Positions 46,677 to 55,992 of a stretch of DNA of 64,000 nucleotides are shown in pieces. The stretch is from Rhizobium metallidurans (GTDB lineage Bacteria > Pseudomonadota > Alphaproteobacteria > Rhizobiales > Rhizobiaceae). The stretch is from assembly GCF_014196505.1 (NCBI RefSeq), contig NZ_JACIDW010000001.1, positions 62,001-126,000 on the forward strand. The letters are read 5' to 3'. The notes under the pieces are model-generated. The model had not been told where the DNA came from and ran no database searches. It worked only from the letters and a program-made list of their open reading frames with translations. The translations under genes and the position numbers were made by a program. Each line of letters starts with the position of its first letter. Position 1 is the first letter of the stretch.

Positions 46677-48644
46677 TCAGCGCCTGACGGCGATGAGCCA
46701 GACGAGATAGGGCGCGCCGGCGAGCGCCGCGAAGAGGCCGAGCGGCAGTTCGTAGGGAAAGGTCGCCGTGCGCGCGCCGAGATCGGCGATGATCATCAAC
46801 AGAGCGCCGATCGCCGACGATGCCAGAAGCTGGTGCGCCGGCTTTGTGAAGCCCGCGCGGTGGGCGATGTGCGGCCCCATCAGCCCCACGAAACTCAAAG
46901 GTCCGACGAGTAGCGACGCCGCGCCGGTCGCAAGCCCGGCAACGAAGATCATCGTGGTGCGAGCCGAGCGCACCGGCACGCCAAGCGCAACCGGCACAGC
47001 GCTGCCGAGCGGCAGGATCGTCAGCCAGCGCGTGAAGAAAAGCACGATGCCCGTGCTGACCAGCGCCAGAACCGCCAGAACCGTCGACGAGGCCGGCGTT
47101 GCCGTGTTGGACGAGCCGCCGAGCCATGAGAGAATCTGCCATGAGCGCTGGTCACCGATCGCAAGCAACGCCGACAATATGGCCGACGTCAGCGAACTGA
47201 CGGCGATGCCCGCGAGCAACAGCCGTTCGGGAGAGAGCTGACGGCGGCTGGCGAATGCGACGACGATGATCATCACGATCATCGAGCCGATACCGGCGCC
47301 GGCGAACAGTTCGGCGACACCGGCGGCAGGCACGATGGTGATCGCCGCCGCAAAGCCGACACCGGCGCCGCCGCTGACGCCCAGCACCTCGGGGCTTGCC
47401 ATCGGATTGCCGGTCAACCGCTGCAGAATGGTGCCGGCGATCGCGAGCAGGCTGCCCGCGGCGGCCGACGCCAGCAGACGTGGCCAGCGCATGGGCAGAA
47501 GGTCGCCGAAGTCCTGTGTCGACAGCAGTGTGAACCCGGCAGGGGTCCGCGCCAGGAAAAGCACAACCAGTGCAATCGCCGGCAAGAAAGCGAGAAGCAG
47601 GACCAGCCATCTGCGCGGCGCCCTCGCACCGGCCACATGCGCACGCTCCTCGTGCAGTTCCACCGGCTTCACCCTCGGCAGCAGCCAGAGCAGCAGCGGC
47701 CCGCCGATCAGCGCCGTCATCGCCCCCGTCGGAAAGGTCTCGCTGGTGGATGACCCGAGGAATTGCACAAGGCCATCGCACAGCCAGAGCAACAGACCGC
47801 CCGCAACCGGCGACAAAAGGATGATGGCATGCGGCTTCCTGACGCCGAGACCGCGCACCAGGGCCGGCGCGGCGAGGCCGACAAAGCTGACCAGCCCGAC
47901 GCTCGCCGCGACACCCGCGGCCAGACCCACCGCGATCACCGCGACCGCCACGCGTATGCCGACGATCCCGACGCCGAGCGATTTCGCGCCGCTGTCGCCG
48001 AGGCCGAACAGCGCCAGCGGCCGCAGCAGCAGGATGCTGGCGGCAAGGCCCGCGAGCAGTTCGAGCGAAAGCGTCGAGGCGACGGACCAATCCTGCTGGC
48101 CGAGAGCGCCGCCGTTCCATGTCACCAGCGACATGAGATATTCGCCCTGCGAAAGCGTCATCGCGGCCGACAGCGCGCCGCATGTGATGCCGACGAGCAG
48201 GCCTGAGACGACCATGGTGACGGGATCGAAGCTGCGGCGCCAGCCGAGCAGGAAAACCAGCGCCGTCGCGCCGCCGGCGCCCGCGAGCGCGACGAGCGCG
48301 CGGTAGCCGTCAAGCACCGCGGGATAAAACAGCGTCGTCGCGACAATGGCGAGCTGGGCGCCAGCCGAAACGCCCAATGTCGAGGGATCGGCGATCGGGT
48401 TCCGCAGCAGCCGCTGCAGCAAGGCGCCAGCGAGGCCGAGGGCGGCACCCGCTAGGATGGCGACGGCGGCTCTTGGAAAGACGCCGTAGGCTAGAATAAT
48501 CTGCTCTGTGCTCATGCCATCCGGCGCTAGCGGCAGCGATGGCCAGGCAGCGAACGACAGGAACGACAGCGCCTGCTGCAGGAAGAGCAGGACCGCAAGC
48601 GCGGTGGCGGCGGCGAAGAATATCGAGGCTGTGCGTGTCGTCAA
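46677..48644 (-). CDS. fhuB: Fused iron-siderophore ABC permease (FhuB-like)
   Basis: A 655-residue inner-membrane protein made of two FecCD permease halves in tandem (about 1-320 and 335-655), as in ferrichrome FhuB. Each half has about ten helices and the family's ATPase-coupling region: LGVSAGAQLAIVATTL in the first half and LGVSGGAGVGFAAAIT in the second. SFVGLAAPALVRGLG and SFVGLMGPHIAHRAG are the paired cytoplasmic motifs. The start is TTG, overlapping the stop of the binding-protein gene (TTGA). No ATPase gene accompanies it, so a FhuC must be encoded elsewhere. Confidence 0.92.
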   Translation of the reverse strand: MTTRTASIFFAAATALAVLLFLQQALSFLSFAAWPSLPLAPDGMSTEQIILAYGVFPRAAVAILAGAALGLAGALLQRLLRNPIADPSTLGVSAGAQLAIVATTLFYPAVLDGYRALVALAGAGGATALVFLLGWRRSFDPVTMVVSGLLVGITCGALSAAMTLSQGEYLMSLVTWNGGALGQQDWSVASTLSLELLAGLAASILLLRPLALFGLGDSGAKSLGVGIVGIRVAVAVIAVGLAAGVAASVGLVSFVGLAAPALVRGLGVRKPHAIILLSPVAGGLLLWLCDGLVQFLGSSTSETFPTGAMTALIGGPLLLWLLPRVKPVELHEERAHVAGARAPRRWLVLLLAFLPAIALVVLFLARTPAGFTLLSTQDFGDLLPMRWPRLLASAAAGSLLAIAGTILQRLTGNPMASPEVLGVSGGAGVGFAAAITIVPAAGVAELFAGAGIGSMIVMIIVVAFASRRQLSPERLLLAGIAVSSLTSAILSALLAIGDQRSWQILSWLGGSSNTATPASSTVLAVLALVSTGIVLFFTRWLTILPLGSAVPVALGVPVRSARTTMIFVAGLATGAASLLVGPLSFVGLMGPHIAHRAGFTKPAHQLLASSAIGALLMIIADLGARTATFPYELPLGLFAALAGAPYLVWLIAVRR

Positions 48645-49546
48645 AGCGTCTCTCCGCTGTTGGCGAGCGCTTCGCTCAACAGCCGCGCGAAGCGAAGACC
48701 GGCGGTGATGCCGCCGTAAGGGTTGACGTTGCCGATAGTGACGACGCGTCCTTCCCGAACCGGCCGGAGCGATTTCCAGATCATGCTGTTGCGCAGGCCG
48801 TTTCGCGCCTCGACGGGAATGTCGGAGACGATGACGATACGCGCCTCGGGATTGGCGGCGAGGTTTTCCATGGGCACCGGTGCGGCGAAGGTGAAGCGCG
48901 ACCGGTCCGTCCAGGCATTCGGCAGACCGAGGCGCTGCAGGATGTCCCCGAACATGCTGTCGGCGCCGAAGGCGCGGAAGTGGCGGGAATCGCCGATGTT
49001 GACGATGTAGGTCGGCCGCGCCGAAAACGGTGCGAGTTGCCGGCGAAGGCCCGCCAGCAGCGCCTCCTGATCGGCCAGCACCTTGACCGCCATATCCGCG
49101 CGACCGAGCAGAGCGCCCAATTGCGAGACCGCGTTCAGCGCCTTGGCATAGGGCGGCTCGCCCTTGACGTAGAAAGGCAGCGAGTAGACGGGAGCGATGG
49201 CCTCAAGCGCCGGCTGGTGTCTGACGTAGAACGGCGAAATCAGGATGAGCTCGGGTTTCAGCAGGTAGAGAAGCTCGAAATTGGGCGAGCCGCGCAAGCC
49301 GAGATCGACGACGGAAGACGGAATCTCCGGCTCGACGGCATCGCTGCGAAACTGGATGAGCTCGGTCGCCGCGATCGGGGTCACGCCGAGCGCCATCAGC
49401 GTTTCGAGCATCGCCCAGTCGATCGCCGCGATGCGGCCTGGTGCATCTGCCGCCTTCGCATCCCATGCAACGGCAAGGGCAGCGAGCAGGCCAAGAGCCT
49501 GCCGCCGCCCGATCAGAGCCGATCTGTTGGATTTGTCTGAAATCAT
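48641..49546 (-). CDS. Iron-siderophore periplasmic binding protein (FhuD-like)
   Basis: A 301-residue class III binding protein for Fe3+-hydroxamate type siderophores. The N-terminus has a twin-arginine signal (IGRRQALGLLAALAVAWDAKA), as known for several FhuD proteins. IAAIDWAMLETLMALGVTPI is the usual start of the mature domain, and PELILISPFYVRHQPALEAI and EARIVIVSDIP continue it. It is the middle gene of the receptor-binding protein-permease operon and is coupled to the permease by a stop-start overlap. Confidence 0.9.
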   Translation of the reverse strand: MISDKSNRSALIGRRQALGLLAALAVAWDAKAADAPGRIAAIDWAMLETLMALGVTPIAATELIQFRSDAVEPEIPSSVVDLGLRGSPNFELLYLLKPELILISPFYVRHQPALEAIAPVYSLPFYVKGEPPYAKALNAVSQLGALLGRADMAVKVLADQEALLAGLRRQLAPFSARPTYIVNIGDSRHFRAFGADSMFGDILQRLGLPNAWTDRSRFTFAAPVPMENLAANPEARIVIVSDIPVEARNGLRNSMIWKSLRPVREGRVVTIGNVNPYGGITAGLRFARLLSEALANSGETL

Positions 49547-49566
49547 GCGCCCACTTTATCTGCCGG

Positions 49567-51738
49567 CTACCAGGCAAAACTCAATCTGGCCATGACGGTG
49601 CGGCCATCACCATAGGAGCAGCCGAACGAGGAGCAGCTTGAGACATAGTTCTTGTCCGTAATGTTCTTGAGGTTGAGCGACGCGGTAACGCCGTCCTTCT
49701 TGTAGCGGATCGCGGCATCGAGGAGAGCGACGCCGGCAAGATCGAATGTATTGGCCGTATCGCCATAACGCTGTCCCACATATCTGACGCCACCGCCGAT
49801 GCCAAAGCCATCCAGCTCGCTTCCCTCCTGGAAGGTGTAATCGAGCCAGAGGCTTGCGGCGTTCGCCGGGACGTTGTCCAACCGCTTGCCATTGTCCGTA
49901 CGCCCCAGAATTTCCGTGTCCATGTACGTGTAGGCGGCGCGCAGGTCCAGCCCGTCGGTGAGACTTGCCACACCTTCGAGCTCGACGCCCCTGGCGCGCA
50001 CTTCGCCGATCTGCGCGATCGTCGTTCCGCCGCCCGGAAGAGCGACGGTGTTGGATACGTTCTGCTGGCGAAGATCGAAGATGGCGGCCGAGAAAAAGCC
50101 GTTCCAGCCCTCGGGCTGATACTTGACGCCGATTTCCACCTGCTTGCCGGTGGTCGGCTCCAGAAGCTGGCCGGTCGTCGGCACCGGAACCGGATCGAAC
50201 GACGTCGCGTAGCTGATATAGGGCGCGATGCCGTTGTCGAAGACATAGCCGAGCCCGGCGCGACCGGTCAGCTTCTGGTCATCCTTGTCGAGCGACCGGC
50301 TGACGTTGTTCAACCCGTTCAGCGACGTGCCTGTCGTGCTCGCCCAGTCCTGCCTGAGGCCGAGCGTCGCCCGCCAATTGTTGTAGGACATCTCGTCCTG
50401 GATATAGACGCCGAACTGCTGGAGATCGGAGACGACGTGCGCGTCGGTCGTCTTCGATGCGAGCGTGATCGGACCACCATACACCGGATTGAACGCATCG
50501 AGCGGTGTGGCCCGCCAGAACTGCGTGCTGGCATCGTTGGAAAAGTATCGATAGTCGACGCCCATCAGCAGCTTGTGGTCGACGTCGCCGGTATCGAACT
50601 CAGCCAGGAAATTGTTGTCGATGTTGAACGTGTTGAGGTTTTCGTCCTGGAAGGTGGCGTTTCGATTGATGGTCCGACCATCGGCCGCCAGACCTGATGT
50701 GGCCATGCCGAGCGCCTGATAACTCCAGTCGAAATTCGAGTAGCGAACATTCTGCCGGAAGGTCCAGACGTCGTTCAGACGCTGTTCGAACTCATAGCCG
50801 AGGTTTGTCAGCGTCCGCGAGGAACTGTCGAAACTCTCGTCGCCGACGAAGAAGTCGCGGGAAAGACGATTGCCCTTAGCGTTGAGCGTCAACTGGGCCG
50901 GCAGGCTGGATGGCGTGCTGGGGTTATCGCGCTGGACGCTGGTCAGGATCGTCAGCTTCGTATCGTCATCGGGCTGCCATGTCAGGGCGGGGGCGATGAA
51001 GTAGCGATCGTTGTCGAGGTTGTCGGTCTGGGCACCGGCGGCGCGTACCAGGCCAGTGACGCGGTAGGCGAAATCCGAACCGTCGCTGACCGGACCACCG
51101 ACGTCAAAGAACGAGCCATAGGTATCATAGCTTCCCGCCTGCAGGCCGACCTCTCCGAAGCGCTCGAACACCGGTCGCTTACTGATCAGATTGATCATGC
51201 CGCCTGGATTTCCCTGGCCGTACATCACCGACGCCGGCCCCTTGAGAACCTCGATGCGCTCCAGCTGATAGGGATCGATCGCCGGCGCGCCGGCGGTGCG
51301 CATCATCTTCAGGCCATTCAGATATTGCGACTGGCGGCCGTCGAAGCCGCGGATTCGCGGCGAATCGAAGCGCGGATCGGAGCCGTAGGGCGTCCCGGAA
51401 ACGCCCGGCGTGTATTCCACCGCCTGCCCGACCGTTTCAGCACCCTGCGCGCGCATCTGATCGTTGGTGACGACCGAGATGGATTGCTGGGTCTCCAGGA
51501 GCAGCGTCCCCGTCTTGGTCGCCGTCGAGCTGGTCTTGGCGACGAAACCTTTCACGGGCGCCTTGGGGTCATCAGCGCCTTTGGACTGCACGGTGATCGG
51601 CGCCAGAACCGTCGCAGCGTCGGTATCCTGCGCCCGCAATTGGCCCGGAGCCGATACCGATACGCCTACCACCGCCGTTGCCGCCAGCGCTTCCATGAAA
51701 CTAAGGTGTCTTGCCACTCTACCGCCCAATCCAGTCAC
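49567..51738 (-). CDS. TonB-dependent siderophore receptor (FhuA/FoxA-like)
   Basis: A 723-residue outer-membrane receptor. A signal peptide (hydrophobic stretch then QLRAQ near residue 35) is followed by a short region with no clear signalling domain, then the plug (SVVTNDQMRAQGAETVGQAV, RIRGFDGRQSQYLNGLKMMR, ERIEVLKGPASVMYGQGNPG). The beta-barrel ends in the aromatic MARLSFAW. Start at GTG 51738; ATG at 51696 would shorten the signal. It leads the siderophore operon, 20 bases before the binding protein. The plug style and the FhuB/FhuD partners suggest a hydroxamate siderophore such as ferrichrome or ferrioxamine. Confidence 0.93.
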   Translation of the reverse strand: MTGLGGRVARHLSFMEALAATAVVGVSVSAPGQLRAQDTDAATVLAPITVQSKGADDPKAPVKGFVAKTSSTATKTGTLLLETQQSISVVTNDQMRAQGAETVGQAVEYTPGVSGTPYGSDPRFDSPRIRGFDGRQSQYLNGLKMMRTAGAPAIDPYQLERIEVLKGPASVMYGQGNPGGMINLISKRPVFERFGEVGLQAGSYDTYGSFFDVGGPVSDGSDFAYRVTGLVRAAGAQTDNLDNDRYFIAPALTWQPDDDTKLTILTSVQRDNPSTPSSLPAQLTLNAKGNRLSRDFFVGDESFDSSSRTLTNLGYEFEQRLNDVWTFRQNVRYSNFDWSYQALGMATSGLAADGRTINRNATFQDENLNTFNIDNNFLAEFDTGDVDHKLLMGVDYRYFSNDASTQFWRATPLDAFNPVYGGPITLASKTTDAHVVSDLQQFGVYIQDEMSYNNWRATLGLRQDWASTTGTSLNGLNNVSRSLDKDDQKLTGRAGLGYVFDNGIAPYISYATSFDPVPVPTTGQLLEPTTGKQVEIGVKYQPEGWNGFFSAAIFDLRQQNVSNTVALPGGGTTIAQIGEVRARGVELEGVASLTDGLDLRAAYTYMDTEILGRTDNGKRLDNVPANAASLWLDYTFQEGSELDGFGIGGGVRYVGQRYGDTANTFDLAGVALLDAAIRYKKDGVTASLNLKNITDKNYVSSCSSFGCSYGDGRTVMARLSFAW

Positions 51739-51814
51739 GATCCGAAAACTGGACTTGTTTAGTCACCTTATCCCGATTCATCCAATAAATAACAGGGGGT
51801 ATTTTCATCAGTCT

Positions 51815-51854
51815 TAGTTATGATAATTTTCAACGCTCATAGTTTATGATTATT
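51815..51854. promoter_or_regulatory. AT-rich near-direct repeats between receptor and LysR genes
   Basis: TAGTTATGATAATT (51815-51828) and TAGTTTATGATTATT (51840-51854) are near-identical repeats 25 bases apart in the 107-base divergent gap. The second covers the ATG at 51846, which argues that the LysR gene may start at 51870. They could bind the LysR product or an iron regulator. TTCTAAA at 51852-51858 resembles half of an Irr-type box. Confidence 0.35.
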
Positions 51855-52799
51855 CTAAAGCAGCCCCCCATGACGAACCCGAATTCACGGCGGTCTTCCC
51901 GCAACCCAACCTTCGAACTGCGCCACCTCAAATACTTCGTGGCCCTTGTCGAGGAACGTAACTTCGAGCGCGCGGCCGCCCGGCTCGGCATCGCCCAACC
52001 GGGCCTGAGCCAGCAGATCATGGCACTCGAGGAGATCTTGGGAACGTCGCTTCTCGATCGCACACGACGATCCGTGCACCTCACGCAATCCGGCCAGGTG
52101 CTCTACGACGAGGCAATGAAGATCCTCGCGCAGGCGGATGTCGCGATGGCGGCGGTCAACAGGATCAGCCGGGGCGAAACGGGGCGCGTCTCCATCGGGT
52201 ATGTGGCGTCGGCAGCCTATTCCGGCGCCGTCGTGCAGTCGATCAAGGCCTACAAGCGCGACCACCCCGGCGTCGAGATCGACCTGACCGAGATGGAACT
52301 GCGCAAGCAGCTCGCCCGCATCGTCGAAGGACTGCTCGATTTCGCCTTCATCCGCGGCCCCGCGCCTATCCCCGACGGCCTTGCAACCCACATCATCCGC
52401 CGCGAGCCCATCATGCTGATGGCGCCGGACGGGCATCCGCTCACACTGGAACGCAGCACCGCAAATCTCGCGGCTCTCGCTGGTGAAATGTTTCTGACGC
52501 CACAGCAGCCGCGCGATGTCGGCTTCCACGGCACGACATACGCGGCCTGCAAGGAGGCGGGGTTCGAGCCGAATATCGATTCCACCTCCTGGGACTTCAC
52601 CGGCATCGGCAGCATGGTGGCGATCGGAGCAGGCGTCGCGGTCGTGCCGAAATCGCTCGAATGCGTTCGGCTACCGGGTATCCGCTACGTCCCGCTGCCT
52701 CATACCAACGTAACCTCCGACCTCGTCGTCGCCTACAGGAAAACGGAAGCCTCTCCGGCTGTACGGGCGTTCATCGCCCACAGCAAACGCAACCTCTGA
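51846..52799 (+). CDS. LysR family transcriptional regulator
   Basis: A 317-residue (309 if ATG 51870 is used) activator/repressor. The winged helix is FELRHLKYFVALVEERNFER with AAARLGIAQPGLSQQIMALE (about 24-66). The effector domain follows (GRVSIGYVASAAYSGAVVQS, LDFAFIRGP, GIGSMVAIGAGVAVVPKSL), similar to CbnR/CatR-like members. It diverges from the siderophore receptor gene and precedes the ChaA-like gene in the same direction. The target could be either; neither start has a good ribosome site. Confidence 0.92.
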   Translation: MIILKQPPMTNPNSRRSSRNPTFELRHLKYFVALVEERNFERAAARLGIAQPGLSQQIMALEEILGTSLLDRTRRSVHLTQSGQVLYDEAMKILAQADVAMAAVNRISRGETGRVSIGYVASAAYSGAVVQSIKAYKRDHPGVEIDLTEMELRKQLARIVEGLLDFAFIRGPAPIPDGLATHIIRREPIMLMAPDGHPLTLERSTANLAALAGEMFLTPQQPRDVGFHGTTYAACKEAGFEPNIDSTSWDFTGIGSMVAIGAGVAVVPKSLECVRLPGIRYVPLPHTNVTSDLVVAYRKTEASPAVRAFIAHSKRNL

Positions 52800-52946
52800 G
52801 CAAGAATGCAGCGCCTTGCGCGAAACGCTCGGTTGATTTGATCTTGAGGCCGAGCAAGCCCCGTGCTTTCATCTCATGGGGTCGCCGGGCCTTTCTCATG
52901 GGACGTGCTGCCTGGCTACGAAAACCTTCCGCGGGAGAAACGCGAC

Positions 52947-54083
52947 GTGACAGCAGATGCGGGAACGCTGCATCGTCCGCCCACCGGCAGCATGCTGCGG
53001 CGGGAGTGGTTCCTTGCGATCAGCGCGCTGACGAGCGTCATTTTCCTGCTTCAGGGTCCGAAGCTGTTGGCGCTGCTTGCCAACCCCTTTTTGCTCACGC
53101 TCATTTTTCTCTGGCTGTTCTCCGTCGTTCTCGGCTCCGCGCTGGCGGTCGTGCGGCATGCCGATCACCTTGCGGAGCGCCTGGGCGAGCCGTATGGGAC
53201 GCTCATACTGACGCTCTCGATCACCACGATGGAGGTGGTGGCGATCACCGCCGTGATGCAGCACGGCGAGAACAACCCGACGCTGGTGCGCGATACCCTG
53301 TTTGCCGTTGTCATGATCATCCTGAACGGGATGGTCGGGCTCTCGCTGCTGTTCGGCGCCTGGCGGCGACATGAGCAGAGGCATAATCTGCAAGGCGCGA
53401 ATGCCTATCTGGGCGTGATCGTGCCGCTGGCAACGCTCAGCATGATCATGCCGAACTTCACGCACCCCAGCGGCGGACCGGGTTACTCGACTGTCCAGCA
53501 GTCGGTGCTGGCTTTCATCTCGGTCGGGCTTTATGGCGTGTTCCTGATGCTGCAGACCGGACGCCACCGGGGCTTTTTCATCGACGATACGGAAGAGGCA
53601 ATGCCTCAAAGCCGTCACGCGGCTCATCGGGGGCCGCTTTGGTGGCCGATCGTGATGCTCCTCGTCTACATGTCGCTGGTCGTGTTCCTTGTCGAGCAGC
53701 TGGCGGCGCCGATCGACTATTTCATCGAAACGCTGCGCGCGCCGCCCGCGCTCGGCGGCGTGATCATGGCCATACTGGTAGCGACGCCCGAGGCGATAAG
53801 CGCGGTGCGCGCATCGGTCGCCAACCACCTGCAGCGATCGGTCAACATCTTTCTAGGCTCGGTGCTGTCGACCATCGGCCTTACTGTCCCCGCCATGCTC
53901 GTGATCAGCCATCTCACGGGAAATCCCGTCATTCTCGGCCTCGATCACAGCAGCCCGATCATGCTGGTGCTCACGCTTGCCTTGAGCATCATCACCTTTT
54001 CAAGCGGCCGCACGCATCTGATGCAAGGGGCGGTGCACCTCGTTTTGTTCGTGGCCTACTTCCTTTTGATCTTCGAGGCGTAA
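52947..54083 (+). CDS. chaA: Calcium/sodium:proton antiporter (ChaA-like)
   Basis: A 378-residue CaCA-family antiporter exchanging Ca2+, Na+ or K+ for protons at alkaline pH. Two homologous halves of about five helices each contain the acidic alpha-repeats: LILTLSITTMEVVAITAVM in the first and ILVATPEAISAVRASVAN in the second, with the conserved glutamates. LSMIMPNFT is typical of ChaA. GTG at 52947 with GGGAGAA is preferred over GTG at 52863, which has no ribosome site. Converges with the sugar ABC operon. Confidence 0.88.
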   Translation: MTADAGTLHRPPTGSMLRREWFLAISALTSVIFLLQGPKLLALLANPFLLTLIFLWLFSVVLGSALAVVRHADHLAERLGEPYGTLILTLSITTMEVVAITAVMQHGENNPTLVRDTLFAVVMIILNGMVGLSLLFGAWRRHEQRHNLQGANAYLGVIVPLATLSMIMPNFTHPSGGPGYSTVQQSVLAFISVGLYGVFLMLQTGRHRGFFIDDTEEAMPQSRHAAHRGPLWWPIVMLLVYMSLVVFLVEQLAAPIDYFIETLRAPPALGGVIMAILVATPEAISAVRASVANHLQRSVNIFLGSVLSTIGLTVPAMLVISHLTGNPVILGLDHSSPIMLVLTLALSIITFSSGRTHLMQGAVHLVLFVAYFLLIFEA

Positions 54084-54084
54084 G

Positions 54085-54100
54085 GCTGATCGCGATCAGC
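54085..54100. terminator. Perfect palindrome between convergent genes
   Basis: GCTGATCGCGATCAGC is a perfect 16-base inverted repeat in the 12-base gap between the ChaA-like gene and the sugar ABC ATPase gene, overlapping the latter's stop codon. The position suggests a bidirectional transcript end, although no T-tract is present. A protein-binding site is the alternative. Confidence 0.4.
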
Positions 54101-55154
54101 TCGCCCTCTCGCCCTTCGCGTCGAACACATGAAGATGCTGTGCGGGGAAGCTGACATTGACATCCGGCCCCGCCGTCAGTGCCGCCCGATCAAGCGTGAA
54201 TATCTTGAACGGCAAACCATGCAGCGAAAGATGGAGGATGATCCCGAAGCCGGTCGGCTCGATCAGCTCGACACTTGCCTTCATGCCGGTCTCCTCCGAT
54301 GTCATGACGACATGCTCGGGACGGATTCCAAGCGTCACCTTGTCGCCAACGGCAAGCTTGAGCGGAGTGGACAGCGAGACAACGGTGCCGTCCTTCAGCT
54401 GCGCGCCGCCGTTCCTGTAGGTTGCGTCGAGAAAATTCATGCCCGGGGAGCCGATGAAGCCGGCGACGAAGAGATTGGCGGGGCGATCGTAGAGCTCGAG
54501 CGGACTGCCCACCTGCTGCACCACCCCGCCATACATGGCGACAATCCGGTCCGCCAGCGTCATTGCCTCGATCTGGTCATGGGTGACGTAGATCGAGGTC
54601 GCCTTCAGGTCCCCATGCAGTTTCTTGATCTCGGCGCGCATCTGCTCGCGCAGACGGGCATCGAGGTTCGACAGAGGTTCGTCGAACAGGAACGCCTTCG
54701 GCTGGCGCACGATGGCGCGGCCCATGGCGACGCGCTGACGCTGCCCCCCCGATAGAGCCTTCGGGCGGCGCTCGAGAAGCGGGTCGAGCCCGAGCTTGGA
54801 GGCAGCCGCGCCGACGACGCTGGCGATCTTGTCCTTGGCCGTCTTCCGGAGCTTCAGGCTGTAGCTCATGTTTCCGGCGACATTCATATGCGGATAGAGC
54901 GCATAGGACTGGAACACCATGGCGATGTCTCGGTCTTTCGGATGCAGTTCGTTGACCCGGTTTCCGGCGATCCGGATCTCGCCGGAGGTCACCTCCTCGA
55001 GGCCGGCGATCATCCGGAGCAATGTGGATTTGCCGCAGCCGGACGGCCCGACGAGCACGACGAACTCGCCATCCTCGATCTTCAGCTCGACGTCCTGCAG
55101 GACGTGGACATGGCCAAAGGATTTCTTGACGTTCTGGATATCGATCGATGCCAT
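54096..55154 (-). CDS. Sugar ABC transporter ATPase (UgpC/MalK-like)
   Basis: A 352-residue carbohydrate importer ATPase. Walker A GPSGCGKST (37-45), FQSYALYPHMNV, signature ALSGGQRQRVAMGRAI, Walker B FLFDEPLSNLDA, H-loop YVTHDQIEAMTLADR, then a MalK-type regulatory TOBE/OB domain (about 240-345, with LGIRPEHV). Last gene of the leftward operon, four bases after the permease gene. It is interchangeable among CUT1 systems in many rhizobia, so it does not identify the sugar. Confidence 0.94.
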   Translation of the reverse strand: MASIDIQNVKKSFGHVHVLQDVELKIEDGEFVVLVGPSGCGKSTLLRMIAGLEEVTSGEIRIAGNRVNELHPKDRDIAMVFQSYALYPHMNVAGNMSYSLKLRKTAKDKIASVVGAAASKLGLDPLLERRPKALSGGQRQRVAMGRAIVRQPKAFLFDEPLSNLDARLREQMRAEIKKLHGDLKATSIYVTHDQIEAMTLADRIVAMYGGVVQQVGSPLELYDRPANLFVAGFIGSPGMNFLDATYRNGGAQLKDGTVVSLSTPLKLAVGDKVTLGIRPEHVVMTSEETGMKASVELIEPTGFGIILHLSLHGLPFKIFTLDRAALTAGPDVNVSFPAQHLHVFDAKGERAS

Positions 55155-55158
55155 GTGA

Positions 55159-55989
55159 TTAACCCTTGACCGCGCCGGCCGTCAGGCCCTGGACGAGGTA
55201 GCGCTGGATGAGAAGGAAGAAGAGACCGGCCGGGATGAGCGCGAGGACACCCGCCGCCATCATCTGGCCAAAGTCGACCGAGAATTTGCCCACGAAGGTC
55301 AGCAGTCCGACCGGGAAGGTCGCGGCGTCGTTGCCGTTGATCAGCATCAGCGCGAAGAGCAGCTCGCTCCAGGCCGCGGTGAACACGAAGCCGAGCGTCG
55401 CGGCGATCCCCGGCAATGTCAGCGGCAGGATGATCTGGCGAAACGCGGTGAATTGCGTCGCGCCATCGATCATCGCCGCCTCCTCCAAATCCTTCGGGAT
55501 ACCGTCGAAGAAGGACTGCATCAGGAAGGTCGCGAAGGGCACGTTGAAGGCGGTGTAGACGACGACAAGGCCGGTCAGGCTGTTGGTCAGGTGCAGAGGC
55601 GTCAGGATCTTGAAGATCGGCGCCACCAGCATGACCAGCGGAAACATCTGCGTCAGCAGCATCAGCGCCACGATCCAGTATTTCGCCCGGAAATTGAACC
55701 GAGACAGCGCATATCCCGAAAGCGAGGCGCAGATGGTGACGACGACGGCGGTCGAGGCCGAAACGATCAGGCTGTTCTTGAAGAAGGTCGGAAACGCGCT
55801 GTTCCGGATCACGAAGCTATAGTGGTCCCATGTCGTGCGCGACGGCCACATCCGCACACCCTCGGAATAGAGAAGGTCGTTGGGCGTCACGGAGACCTTG
55901 AGCAGCCAGAACAGCGGAAACAGCGCGAAAGCGATGTAGCACAGGATCGCCAGACGGTGCGCGATGGTGGGGATGATGGATCGTCTCAT
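55159..55989 (-). CDS. Sugar ABC transporter permease (MalG/UgpE-like)
   Basis: A 276-residue CUT1-family permease with six helices. The EAA loop reads EEAAMIDGATQFTAFRQIIL followed by PLTLPG. The N-terminus RLAILCYIAFALFPLFWLLK is the first helix, and VQGLTAGAVKG the standard C-terminus of MalG-type proteins. It follows its partner permease by three bases. Confidence 0.94.
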   Translation of the reverse strand: MRRSIIPTIAHRLAILCYIAFALFPLFWLLKVSVTPNDLLYSEGVRMWPSRTTWDHYSFVIRNSAFPTFFKNSLIVSASTAVVVTICASLSGYALSRFNFRAKYWIVALMLLTQMFPLVMLVAPIFKILTPLHLTNSLTGLVVVYTAFNVPFATFLMQSFFDGIPKDLEEAAMIDGATQFTAFRQIILPLTLPGIAATLGFVFTAAWSELLFALMLINGNDAATFPVGLLTFVGKFSVDFGQMMAAGVLALIPAGLFFLLIQRYLVQGLTAGAVKG

Positions 55990-55992
55990 GGC

